From Lichenifustis flavocetrariae (GTDB taxonomy: Bacteria > Pseudomonadota > Alphaproteobacteria > Rhizobiales > Beijerinckiaceae): a stretch of 64,000 bases of DNA. The notes under the pieces are model-generated. The model was not told where the DNA came from. It saw only the letters and a list, made by a program, of their open reading frames with translations, and did not search any database. The stretch lies in contig NZ_JAMOIM010000022.1 in NCBI RefSeq assembly GCF_026130545.1, positions 1 to 64,000 on the forward strand. Reading direction: 5' to 3'. Shown here piece by piece: positions 8,020 to 16,348 of the stretch (position 1 is the first letter of the stretch; each line of letters starts with the position of its first letter). The translations under genes and the position numbers were made by a program.

Positions 8020-9501
8020 ATGGAAGAATCCTACAAGCGTGCCGGTCTTGCGTTGCCGCGCCGCACTCTGCTGAAGGGGGCCGGCGCGGCGGGCCTCTCG
8101 ACGGCGCTGGGGGCGCCGTTCATCAACCGCCTCTACGCGATGGAAGCCCATCCGCTCGCTGGCAAGAAGATCGACATGAACATCCTGGGCATCGCCGGCT
8201 GGCTGCCGTCGTCGCTTGGGGTGAAGATGTCTCCCCTGTTTGCCGACTACGTGAAGCAGCGCTACGGCTACGACGTCACTTTCGGCTTCGCCGAGGCGCC
8301 GTTCTCCGACCTTTTTCAGAAGGCCGCCACCTCGCTCGCCACCAAGAGCCAGGAATACAACATCATCATCTCGGACTCGCAGTGGCTCGGGGCGCTCGCC
8401 AAGCCGGGCTGGATCCTTAAGCTCAACGACATCATCGCCAAGAACAAGGGGCTGCAGCTCGACTGGTACTCGCAGACCGTCATCGATACCTACATGGCCT
8501 ATCCCGACGGCACCAAGGACGTCTGGGGTCTGCCGCAGGAGGGCGACACCAAGGCCCTCTATGTCCGCAAGGATCTGGTGCAGGACCCCAAGGAGCAGGC
8601 CGCCTTCATGGCGAAGTACAACATGAAGCTGCCCTCGACCTTCGAAGACTACGAGAACCTCAACGCCGACGACTACGAGAAGGTGATGGAGTTCTTCACG
8701 CGTCCCGAGAAGGGCCTGTGGGGCGCCGCTTGGCAGTACAGCCGCGTCTACGATTTCTGCACCTGCCCGCTGTTCTCCGCGATGTGGAGCTCGGGCGGCG
8801 AAATCTGGGACGCCAAGACCGGGCAGATCGAAGGCGTGCTCAACACCGACGCCAACGCCGCCGTGATGGAGCGCTACAAGTCCTGGTTGAAATACATGCC
8901 GCCCGGCGCGACCAACTACGGCATCGCCGAGGAGATCGACGTCTTTACCCAGGGCAAGGTTGCGACCTGCCTGCAATGGGCCGCCGTAGGCCTGGCGATG
9001 ATCAACGCCGAGAACAAGGACAAGGTGATGGTCGTGCCGCCGCCGAAGTTCGGCAAGGGCGCGGAGGCCAAGCGCATCTACTGCATGGGCGGACAGCCTT
9101 GGGTGATCAACGCCTTCAACGACGACGCCAAGATGCGCGTCGCCATCGACTTCATGAACTGGTGGTACCTGCCTGAGACGGCCAAGGAATACGCCAAGCG
9201 CGGCGGTAACCCGTGCGACAAGGCGACCCTGTCGAGCTCCGAATTCGACGACGTCAATCCGTGGAACCGCGCCTACAAGTTCATGCTCGAGCCTGGCCGC
9301 TCGCGCGACTTCTGGCACGATCCGAAATATTCCGAGATGCTGTCGCTCCAGCAGGAGGGCTTCACCTCCTTCATGACCGGGCAGTCGAAGAGCGCACGCG
9401 GCGTTCTCGACTATATCGCCTGCGGCCAGCAGCAGATCCTCTACGACGCCGGCACGGCCAAGAAGGAGCCATCAGGCGTCTGCGGCAACGTCTCGCTGTA
9501 A
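8020..9501 (+). CDS. Carbohydrate ABC transporter substrate-binding protein
   Basis: A 493-residue family-1 type extracellular solute-binding protein. The chosen ATG at 8020 has GGGAGGGA upstream and gives a twin-arginine-like leader (PRRTLLKGAGAAGL), so export may be by Tat. The body carries typical sugar-binder segments (WGLPQEGDTKALYVRKDL; AATCLQW-like and GGQPWVIN regions). First gene of an operon with two permeases, a small membrane protein, two ATPases and a kinase. The layout recalls rhizobial glycerol-type (glpV-P-Q-U-S-T) operons, but substrate is not determined; the SorC-DhaK regulator suggests a polyol or short-chain ketose. Confidence 0.88.
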   Translation: MEESYKRAGLALPRRTLLKGAGAAGLSTALGAPFINRLYAMEAHPLAGKKIDMNILGIAGWLPSSLGVKMSPLFADYVKQRYGYDVTFGFAEAPFSDLFQKAATSLATKSQEYNIIISDSQWLGALAKPGWILKLNDIIAKNKGLQLDWYSQTVIDTYMAYPDGTKDVWGLPQEGDTKALYVRKDLVQDPKEQAAFMAKYNMKLPSTFEDYENLNADDYEKVMEFFTRPEKGLWGAAWQYSRVYDFCTCPLFSAMWSSGGEIWDAKTGQIEGVLNTDANAAVMERYKSWLKYMPPGATNYGIAEEIDVFTQGKVATCLQWAAVGLAMINAENKDKVMVVPPPKFGKGAEAKRIYCMGGQPWVINAFNDDAKMRVAIDFMNWWYLPETAKEYAKRGGNPCDKATLSSSEFDDVNPWNRAYKFMLEPGRSRDFWHDPKYSEMLSLQQEGFTSFMTGQSKSARGVLDYIACGQQQILYDAGTAKKEPSGVCGNVSL

Positions 9502-9518
9502 CGCGCCTTCGAGTCCTC

Positions 9519-9550
9519 GGGGAAACGGCACGGTCCGGCGCCGCTTCCCC
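9519..9550 (+). terminator. Intra-operon hairpin after the binding-protein gene
   Basis: GGGGAAACGGC and GCCGCTTCCCC form a ten-pair stem with one mismatch and a ten-base loop, 18 bases after the binding-protein stop and 24 before the first permease. Such hairpins commonly stabilise binding-protein mRNA or attenuate downstream genes. There is no T tract, so it is not a full terminator. Confidence 0.45.
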
Positions 9551-9573
9551 CTCCAGCCGGTGCAGTTTCCTTC

Positions 9574-10524
9574 ATGACGGCAGTCTCAGGCAGTCCCCGG
9601 TCGTCTCGCCTCCGCCGGACGCGCGTCGCCCAGGCCCTCGACAATCGCGGCACGCTGATCGCGACGCTGCTGGTGCCGGTGCTGATTTTCTTCGTGCTGT
9701 TCAACACCATCCCGACGCTGTGGCTGCTCGGGCTGTCCTTTTATAACTATTCGCTGACAAGCGGCTCCCCGCCGAGCTTCGTCGGGTTTCGCAACTTCAT
9801 CCAGATTTTCAACAACCGGAACAACATCTGGGCCGACCTGTCGCGCACCTTCACCTTCGTGGTTTTCGGGGTCGGTATCCAGACGGTGTTGGGGCTCGCG
9901 CTCGGTTTCCTGTTCTGGGGGTCGAAGGAGATGCCGGGGCGGCGCGTGGCGCTCACCATGCTGTTCACGCCCATGGTGCTGACACCCGTCGCGACGGGTA
10001 CCTTCTTCCGCTTCATCTACGATCCCGATTTCGGCGTGCTCAACGTGATCCTGCACGGGCTGTTCTCGACCCGGCCGATCAACTTCCTGAGCGAGCCCGG
10101 CACGGCCTTCTGGGCGGTGCTCGCGGTCGACTGCTGGATGTGGACGCCGTTCATGATCCTGATGGCGCTGGCCGCTCTCGGCTCCGTGCCGAAGGCGGAA
10201 CTGGAGGCGGCCGAGGTCGACAGGTTGCCCTGGCGCAAGCGGTTGACGCTGGTCATCTGGCATCACGGCAAGTTCATCCTGATGCTCGGCATTCTCCTGC
10301 GCACCATCGACAGCTTCAAGACGCTCGACCTGATCATCCCGCTGACCAAGGGTGGCCCCGGCCAGGAGACGCGCCTCGTCGCCATGGAGGTCAACAAGCA
10401 GGCGTTCGAGAGCTTCAACATGGGCTGGTCATCAGCCTATTCGGTCCTGCTCCTGCTGATCTCCATCGCCATGACCTCCGTCTTCATCTTCATCCTCAAC
10501 CTGCGTCGCCGGAGGGGTGCGTGA
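9574..10524 (+). CDS. Sugar ABC transporter permease (MalF-like)
   Basis: A 316-residue inner-membrane permease with about six hydrophobic helices, beginning with TLIATLLVPVLIFFVLFNTI. The cytoplasmic EAA loop (KAELEAAEVDRLPWRKRLTL) couples to the ATPase; here it reads EAAEVDRLPW where most family members have EAAxxDGAs. Its stop overlaps the next gene's GTG start (GTGA), so the two permeases are translationally coupled. Confidence 0.88.
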   Translation: MTAVSGSPRSSRLRRTRVAQALDNRGTLIATLLVPVLIFFVLFNTIPTLWLLGLSFYNYSLTSGSPPSFVGFRNFIQIFNNRNNIWADLSRTFTFVVFGVGIQTVLGLALGFLFWGSKEMPGRRVALTMLFTPMVLTPVATGTFFRFIYDPDFGVLNVILHGLFSTRPINFLSEPGTAFWAVLAVDCWMWTPFMILMALAALGSVPKAELEAAEVDRLPWRKRLTLVIWHHGKFILMLGILLRTIDSFKTLDLIIPLTKGGPGQETRLVAMEVNKQAFESFNMGWSSAYSVLLLLISIAMTSVFIFILNLRRRRGA

Positions 10525-11354
10525 ACGGCCGCGGTTTTCGCCAGCACCTTTACTACGCGGCCCTGTGGCTCGTGGCGCTGTTCTTCTTCGCGCCGGTCGC
10601 CTGGATTGTGCTGTCGTCGTTTAAGACGCGCGAGCAGATCCTCGCCGTGCCGCCGAAGCTGATCTTCGTGCCGACGCTTGCCAACTACACAGACCTGCTG
10701 TCCCGGCAGGGACTGCTGCTGCAAGTGTTCAATTCGATCTTCCTGTCGGTGGTCGCGGTCTGCGTCGCGGTCGTAGTGTCGTTCCTCGCCGCTTTCTGCT
10801 TTTCGCGCTTCAAACCGAAAGGTACCGACTTCCTGATGTTCCTGCTGTTGTCCATCCGGATGCTGCCCGGACCGGCGGTGATACTGCCGGTCTACCTCAT
10901 GTATGCGGGATTCGGTTGGAAGGATAATCACTTCTGGCTGGTGATGTTCTATGCAATGTTCTCGATCCCCTTCTCGGTCTGGATCCTGAAGGGCTTCCTC
11001 GACGGCGTGTCGGTGCGGTTCGACGAGACAGGCCTCGTCAACGGGGGTTCCTGGTTCCACGTCATCTTCAGGGTCGTCATGCCGCAGGTGAAGCCCGGGC
11101 TGATTGCCGCCTTCATCTTCAACATGATCTTTGTGTGGAACGAGTTCTTGTTCAATTTCATAATCGGCGGCGTCTCGACACAGAATATTCCATATGCGCT
11201 GGCGGTCGGCACCTATTCCGACGGCGGCGTCAACTGGACCTTTATCGCCAGCATGACGACGATCTACGTGATTCCGCCGATCCTGTTCATCTATTTCTTT
11301 CAGAAATACCTCTTGGTCGGCATGACCTTCGGGACGGTGCGGGGAGAAGTCTAG
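10521..11354 (+). CDS. Sugar ABC transporter permease (MalG-like)
   Basis: A 277-residue permease starting at a GTG that overlaps the preceding stop by four bases. It has about six membrane helices, an N-terminal YYAALWLVALFFFAPVAWIV helix, and the coupling loop RFDETGLVNGGSWFHVIFRV in the EAA position, though the EAA itself is degenerate. Pairs with the previous permease to form the channel. A small membrane protein follows after two bases. Confidence 0.88.
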   Translation: MNGRGFRQHLYYAALWLVALFFFAPVAWIVLSSFKTREQILAVPPKLIFVPTLANYTDLLSRQGLLLQVFNSIFLSVVAVCVAVVVSFLAAFCFSRFKPKGTDFLMFLLLSIRMLPGPAVILPVYLMYAGFGWKDNHFWLVMFYAMFSIPFSVWILKGFLDGVSVRFDETGLVNGGSWFHVIFRVVMPQVKPGLIAAFIFNMIFVWNEFLFNFIIGGVSTQNIPYALAVGTYSDGGVNWTFIASMTTIYVIPPILFIYFFQKYLLVGMTFGTVRGEV

Positions 11355-11356
11355 CG

Positions 11357-11635
11357 ATGCGGCTGACCTTTCCCGAGCGCGCGGAGCGCGTCCTCATCGC
11401 TGGCATGCTGGTCGGCATCGTGCTGATCCTGCAGCGCTACAGCCTGGCGCTGTTCAAGACGGGCCTGTGCATCCTCGTCCTGTCGACCCTGCTGCAGATC
11501 GCCGTCGGCAATATTCCGAAGACGGGGTCGACCGGCGGCAGCCTCGTCCGCATCGTCATCCTGCTCGGCGTTGTTGCCGCCGTCTTCGGGCTTGGCGTTC
11601 TGCTCGTGCCGACGCTGTCGCGGTTGGGGCGCTGA
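11357..11635 (+). CDS. Small membrane protein of the sugar transport operon
   Basis: A 92-residue protein with three hydrophobic stretches (VLIAGMLVGIVLILQ, TGLCILVLSTLLQIAV and IVILLGVVAAVFGLGVLLVP). It lies between the permeases and the ATPases, and its stop overlaps the ATPase start (TGATG). Position matches small accessory membrane proteins such as GlpU in glycerol-type ABC operons, but it is not clearly that family. It may be a transporter subunit or stabiliser; function is not known. Confidence 0.7.
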   Translation: MRLTFPERAERVLIAGMLVGIVLILQRYSLALFKTGLCILVLSTLLQIAVGNIPKTGSTGGSLVRIVILLGVVAAVFGLGVLLVPTLSRLGR

Positions 11636-12711
11636 TGTCGTCTCTCGCGTTTCGGGATCTGACCAAGCGTTACAAGGGACAGCCCGCCGTCGACCATTTC
11701 GACCTCGACGTGGAGCCGCGGAGCTTTACCGTGCTGTGCGGGCCGCCGAAATCCGGCAAGTCGGTGTTGTTTCGCCTGCTCGTCGGGCTGGAAAAGCCTG
11801 ATGCGGGGCGGATCATGCTCGCAGGCGAGGACATCACCGATCGAGCGCCCGCCGCCCGCGCCATTGGTTATGTGCCGCAGAGCTTCGCGCTCTACCCGCA
11901 CCTGACCGTGTACGACAATATCGCCTACCCACTGGCGCTCGCCGGCGCGTCGCGCGACGAGATCGCACGTCGTGTCGATCGCGCTACCAGCCTTCTGTCG
12001 ATCGGCCACCTCGTGAAGAAGACGCCCGACCAGCTGTCCGGTGGTGAGAAGCAGCGCACCGCGCTGGCGCGCGGGCTGCTCAAGGATGCGAGCCTATTCG
12101 TGCTCGACGATCCGCTCGTCGGGCTCGACTACAAGCTGCGCGAGCGGCTGATGGACGAGTTGAAGGCGCTGCGCCAAGATCTCAAAGCGACCTTCCTCTA
12201 TGCCACCTCGGACTCGCTCGAGGCCCTCACCATGGCGCAGAGCCTTGTCGTGATCGACCGTGGCCGTGTCGTCCAGCAGGGCGACGTCATCGGCCTCTAT
12301 CACGCGCCGCGCCACGTGCGCTCGCTGGAACTCGTGGGTTTCCCCAAAGCCAACGTGCTGGCCGGCGTCGCCGCGGGGGGCGTAGTGACGGCGGGCCCGC
12401 TGCGCTGCCCGGTCGGCGCGTCGGTGCGAGACGGCCCGGTGACGGTGGGGCTCCGGCCCGAAGCCATCCGACTCGGTTCGAGCCGGGGTGTCGCGGGCAA
12501 GGGCCGGGTGCGGCTCGTAGAGAATCTCGGTGGCGAACTCGTCGTCTATGTCGATGTCTCCGGCACGGACCTCGTCATGAGTTTTCCGGTGACGGACGCC
12601 GCCGCGCCCGTTTTTGACAGCACGGTCGCCTTCTCGTTCGACCCCGCCGACGTTCTGGTGTTCGACCCCGGGGACGGCCGGCGGCTCGACAAGGCGACGA
12701 CCCATGGCTGA
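11635..12711 (+). CDS. Sugar ABC transporter ATPase, catalytically degenerate
   Basis: A 358-residue MalK-type ATPase with an N-terminal nucleotide-binding domain and a C-terminal TOBE-type domain. Walker A is GPPKSGKS (36-43), the Q-loop Gln is at 82, and the signature LSGGE (134-138) is canonical. However, Walker B reads FVLDDP, so the catalytic Glu after Asp158 is Asp159, and the switch His is replaced by Ser192 (YATSDSLEAL). The sister ATPase has the opposite pattern. Together they predict one working and one degenerate ATP site. Overlaps both neighbours. Confidence 0.87.
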   Translation: MSSLAFRDLTKRYKGQPAVDHFDLDVEPRSFTVLCGPPKSGKSVLFRLLVGLEKPDAGRIMLAGEDITDRAPAARAIGYVPQSFALYPHLTVYDNIAYPLALAGASRDEIARRVDRATSLLSIGHLVKKTPDQLSGGEKQRTALARGLLKDASLFVLDDPLVGLDYKLRERLMDELKALRQDLKATFLYATSDSLEALTMAQSLVVIDRGRVVQQGDVIGLYHAPRHVRSLELVGFPKANVLAGVAAGGVVTAGPLRCPVGASVRDGPVTVGLRPEAIRLGSSRGVAGKGRVRLVENLGGELVVYVDVSGTDLVMSFPVTDAAAPVFDSTVAFSFDPADVLVFDPGDGRRLDKATTHG

Positions 12712-13768
12712 GATCAACATCGACGGCGTCACTAAGCGGTTCGGCACCTTCACGGCGGTGCAGGACATGGACATCCGCTTTGCCGACGGCGAGGTCGCTT
12801 GCCTCCTCGGTCCCTCCGGCTGCGGCAAGACCACATTGATGCGGATGATCGCGGGGCTGGAGCACCCGACCTCCGGCCGCATCCTGTTCGGCGATCGCGA
12901 CGTCACCGCGCTGCCGACGCATGCCCGCAATGTCGGCATGGTGTTCCAATATCCAGTGATGTACCCGACCCTCTCAGTCGCCGAGAACATCGCCCTGCCG
13001 CTGAAGCAGGACCGGTCGCTCTCGGCCGCCGAACGCGATCTGCGCGTCGCCGAGATGCTCGACGTGCTCGACATGCGCGAGCACGGTGGCAGCTTCATCG
13101 ACGAGCTCGATTCGGGAAACCGGCAGAAGGTGGCGGTCGGGCGCGCCATCGCCCGGCGCTCGGACATCGTGCTCTTCGACGAGCCAACCACCAACGTCGA
13201 GGTCAATGCCAAGCTGCAATTGATCCGCGCCATCAAGACCGTGATCCAGCGCACGCGGCAAACCATCGTCTACGTCACGCACGACCAGACGGAGGCGATG
13301 ACGCTCGCCGACAGGATCGCGCTGATGTACGGCGGCAAGATCATCCAGTACGACCGGCCCGACGTGCTCTACAATCAGCCCCTGACCGAATTCGGCGGCT
13401 GGTTCCTCGGCAATCCCGGCATGAACTTCGTGCCGGCAACCGTGGCGAACGGGCAGATTTCTGCACCGATCCTGGCCGAGCCCCTCCCGGCGCCCGCCAA
13501 CCTGCCCTCGCAGGGCGCGATCAAGATCGGCATCCGCCCCGAATGGATCGCCATGCACGACACGCCGCAGCCCGGCTCAGTGGAGGGGACATTGGCGGAC
13601 CAGACGGTCGGCATCGCGGGGCGCTATCTCACGCGCGTCTCGTTCGGTGATGTCGACGTGAAGGTGAAGACCGACGGCCGCCCGCCCGCGCCGATTGGCG
13701 GACGCGTTCACCTCGTGCCCCGTCGCGGGCGCATCACGCTGTATGCGGACGGCAACCGCCTGGCCTGA
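12704..13768 (+). CDS. Sugar ABC transporter ATPase with altered signature motif
   Basis: A 354-residue MalK-type ATPase. Walker A GPSGCGKT (36-43), Q-loop Gln82, Walker B VLFDE (catalytic Glu160) and switch His193 are all canonical, but the ABC signature is LDSGNRQ (135-141) instead of LSGGQ and the D-loop reads TTNVE. It thus supplies an intact Walker face to the partner's intact LSGGE, while its own signature faces the partner's degenerate Walker B. A TOBE-like domain occupies the C-terminal third. Start ATG at 12704 overlaps the previous gene by eight bases. Confidence 0.88.
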   Translation: MAEINIDGVTKRFGTFTAVQDMDIRFADGEVACLLGPSGCGKTTLMRMIAGLEHPTSGRILFGDRDVTALPTHARNVGMVFQYPVMYPTLSVAENIALPLKQDRSLSAAERDLRVAEMLDVLDMREHGGSFIDELDSGNRQKVAVGRAIARRSDIVLFDEPTTNVEVNAKLQLIRAIKTVIQRTRQTIVYVTHDQTEAMTLADRIALMYGGKIIQYDRPDVLYNQPLTEFGGWFLGNPGMNFVPATVANGQISAPILAEPLPAPANLPSQGAIKIGIRPEWIAMHDTPQPGSVEGTLADQTVGIAGRYLTRVSFGDVDVKVKTDGRPPAPIGGRVHLVPRRGRITLYADGNRLA

Positions 13769-13805
13769 GCGCGCCCCAGCCCTTCCAACCGAGCGGGACC
13801 AGGAC

Positions 13806-14740
13806 ATGCGCTACGACGTTTCTGTGATCGGCCTCTATATCCTCGACATTCTGGGGCGGCCGGTCGTCGCGATCCCCGAACGCGGCAACGTGGACTTCAT
13901 CGAGGAGATCCGGCTGACCGTCGCCGGCACGGCCGGCGGAACCGTCGTCGACACCGCCAAGCTCGGGCTCCGTAGCCTCGCGGTGGGTGCGGTGGGTGAC
14001 GACGAGAAGGCGGATTTCGTTCTGGCCACCATGGCCAAGCATAGCATCGACACCTCGGCCATGCAGCGGCTGGCCGGCGTGCCGACCTCGGCCACCATCC
14101 TGAACGTCCGCCCCAACGGCGACCGCCCCGCCCTGCATGTGCGCGGCGCCTCCGATCATTTCGACCTGTCGCCCGGCCTCTACGATCAGGTCTTCGACGC
14201 CCCCATCGTCCACCTCGGCGGCACGGGCCTCCTGCGCAAGCTCGACGGCGAACCCAGCCGCGTTCTACTTGCCGAAGCAAAGCGCCGTGGCTGCACGACG
14301 ACCTTCGACCTCATCGCGGCCCGGCCGGAGACCATCCGCGACGTCGAACCGCTTCTGCCCTTCATCGATTACTTCATGCCCTCGATCGAGGAAGCGCGCG
14401 ACATGTCGGGGCAGATCAGCCCGGACGATTGCGCGCGGTTCTATCTCGACAGGGGCGCCCGCTGCTGCGTCTTCACCCTTGGCGGCGAGGGCGCTTATTA
14501 CGCCCATGCCGACGGCACGCGCCTCGGGGCGCCGGCCTATGCAATCGACGTGGTCGACACGACGGGCTGCGGCGACGCTTTCGACGCCGGTTTCATTGCG
14601 GCGCTTGCCACGCGATGGACCCTGAGCGGAGCCTCTTCTTCGCGCAGGCCGCCGCCGCCCTTGTCGCCAGCGGGCTCGGGTCGGACGCGGGGATCAAATC
14701 CTTCGAGCAGACGATGGACTGGATGCGGGCGCACCGTTGA
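13806..14740 (+). pseudogene. PfkB-family carbohydrate kinase, frameshifted near the C-terminus
   Basis: From ATG 13806 the frame gives a ribokinase-type sugar kinase: AGTAGGTVVDTAKLG near residue 45, sugar-binding and ATP-binding segments, and the anion-hole/catalytic motif DTTGCGDAFDAGF (base Asp in GDAFDAG). After ALATRW (about 14615) one base is missing; the frame one base over reads DPERSLFFAQAAAALVASGL and ends RAHR at 14740, as PfkB proteins should. The literal frame runs to 14831 with low-complexity residues. Last gene of the transport operon; likely phosphorylates the imported sugar or polyol. The catalytic motif precedes the lesion. Confidence 0.78.
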
Positions 14741-14897
14741 ACGCCGACGCTGCCAGTCGTCAGAGCGGCGTCGACGGGTTCGAGGGGGCCTAGGTCCGCT
14801 TGGTCTTACGGGCTGCTCCAGAGCAGACTGACGGCCTTCCGCTCATGGCCGCCGCCGCATTCCTGGCAAAGCTCACCGCCGATCTCAAACGCGTGGC

Positions 14898-15128
14898 TTG
14901 GAACAAACCGAACGAAACGAGTCCAAACTCCAAAATCGCCGCCTGACCCTCATGGCGAGGCTCGTGCCCATCCTGCCGGAAATCCGCACCCTCTTTGCCA
15001 ACCTGCTGGTCCGGCAAAGGTCCACAAAGGCCTTCATCTTCAAATGGTCGATATGGCGACGAAAGCACCATTACGCTGCCGCACTCTCCCACTACAAAAG
15101 ACACCAATGGTCGGATGCACAACTGTAG
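14898..15128 (+). pseudogene. IS701-like transposase tail
   Basis: A 76-codon frame whose C-terminal part (PEIRTLFANLLVRQR, then KWSIWRRKHHYAAALSHYKR) resembles the end of IS701-type transposases, where PEIRRLL and WSxWRRxHQxxAxxxHYxRR are typical. The catalytic domain is absent. It is probably the 3' scrap of an insertion sequence that also cut the neighbouring minus-strand gene. Family call is from memory of the motif only. Confidence 0.4.
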
Positions 15129-15790
15129 TATTAGAGTCGATGTGGTGATCGCCGTCAGGACAGGATGCCCAGGGCGGGCATCAAGGCGGAAGTACCGGTG
15201 CCCTGTCAGCTTGGCGAGTTGGATGACGAGCCGATACGCGACATCAGGCTCCGTCATCCAGTCCCGGTGTTGCTCCAGCACGGCATGGGCTAGCGACGCG
15301 ACATCCGGCATGGTGTCGAAGTCCATCGCATCCGGGCTGTCCCGCAGGGCGAACTCGCTCGACACGGACTGATGGATCGCAACCGCGAAGCCCCAGGCCG
15401 CCGGTCCTGTGACCGCGTGCAAGCCAACGCGCGACAAGACGACTTTCGAGAATCTGCCCCAGGGGTAGAGACCTTCCCTAAAGCAGATATCGTACCAAGC
15501 CTCGACCGCCCTCCCCAATTCGATGAGCATCTCGGGCGTCGCACGTTCCAACTTGTCGACCAGCTGCCGACATCAAGATGCCAGCGGCGCACCATGGACT
15601 GAAGAAGGCTGCTCGATCGAAGTCTGCGGCGTAACATCTCTCCGAAGGTCATCGCCTCTGTCGGAGTAGATCCCGCCAAGGCGGTCGCGATGACTTCGAT
15701 TTCGTTGGGTGTGAAGATCTGCCGGATCCCCGCCAGGAGATCGTTGTTCAGTGCAGGCGTTGGCGAGAGCGTACGATGAGTGTCGGCCAT
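15129..15790 (-). pseudogene. Hypothetical protein, frameshifted and 3'-truncated (copy A)
   Basis: From ATG 15790 (AAGGAT upstream) the frame begins MADTHRTLSPTPALNNDLLA and contains FTPNEIEVIATALAG. After WHLDVG at about 15565 one base is missing and the next frame continues LVDKLERATPEMLIELGRAV, AWYDICFREGLYPWGRF and further soluble sequence to about 15150, where the IS701-like scrap begins; the open frame then runs on to 14790 over antisense transposase. No family recognised. The first 40 codons recur at 60782-60905. Confidence 0.5.
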
Positions 15791-16148
15791 GACGTGATAT
15801 CCTTGTTGAACTTGAGAAGGGGGAAAACAAAATTGAAATCCCAAATCGATCCCAAGCTCTTGGGGAGATCTCGCGACGGATCCCGCTGACGTCTATGCAG
15901 CTCATTCCGGGCCGGCCCGAAGTCGCGCAACATACGTGCGAGACTGCACGGCCCTTCAACGCCGGATTGTCTCACTGAGGGAAGCTATCGACGGCCGGAG
16001 CCGCCCATGATCATATGCTCGCCGTTCATCGTCACTGATCGCAGCGAGAGATTGTCAGCCGAGTTCGGGTAACTCCTGCCGACACGTCGATGCCGGGAGG
16101 TCTGCTTTAGCTGAAGCTGATTGGCCGCGAGCGGGCGAGGTTGGCCGA
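15668..16148. repeat. Long direct repeat, copy A (partner at 60783-61261)
   Basis: About 480 bp shared with 60783-61261 in the same orientation. The first 285 bases are almost identical (two differences noticed by eye). A diverged patch of about 70 bases follows, and the last part, including TGCCGGGAGGTCTGCTTTAG, matches at roughly 80-85%. It covers the start of a hypothetical gene and its upstream region. Confidence 0.85.
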
Positions 16149-16348
16149 GAAGAGATGGTCCGGTTTGCGACGGTCGAGGTGGCGAAGCGGACGTGAAAGC
16201 CGGTGTGTGGTCGACCGAGGTGGAAACCGAGATGGAGAGAGTGGTCGGCGCAGCCAAGTGAGCGGGTTCGGATCGGTGGTTTGGGCGTTTCTGCTGCCTA
16301 CGCGAAATCTTGAGTTTCTCCGGCAGGAGCCGCGGCGGGAGGCATAAT

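Noticed and set aside
8020-13768. Naming the transport operon glpVPQUST (glycerol uptake)
   Set aside because: Gene order and the small membrane protein recall it, but the DhaK-fused regulator, PfkB kinase and absence of glycerol kinase or GlpD leave the substrate open.
14790-15128. Continuation of the minus-strand hypothetical frame to 14790
   Set aside because: This part is antisense to a recognisable transposase tail, so it is probably not part of the original protein.
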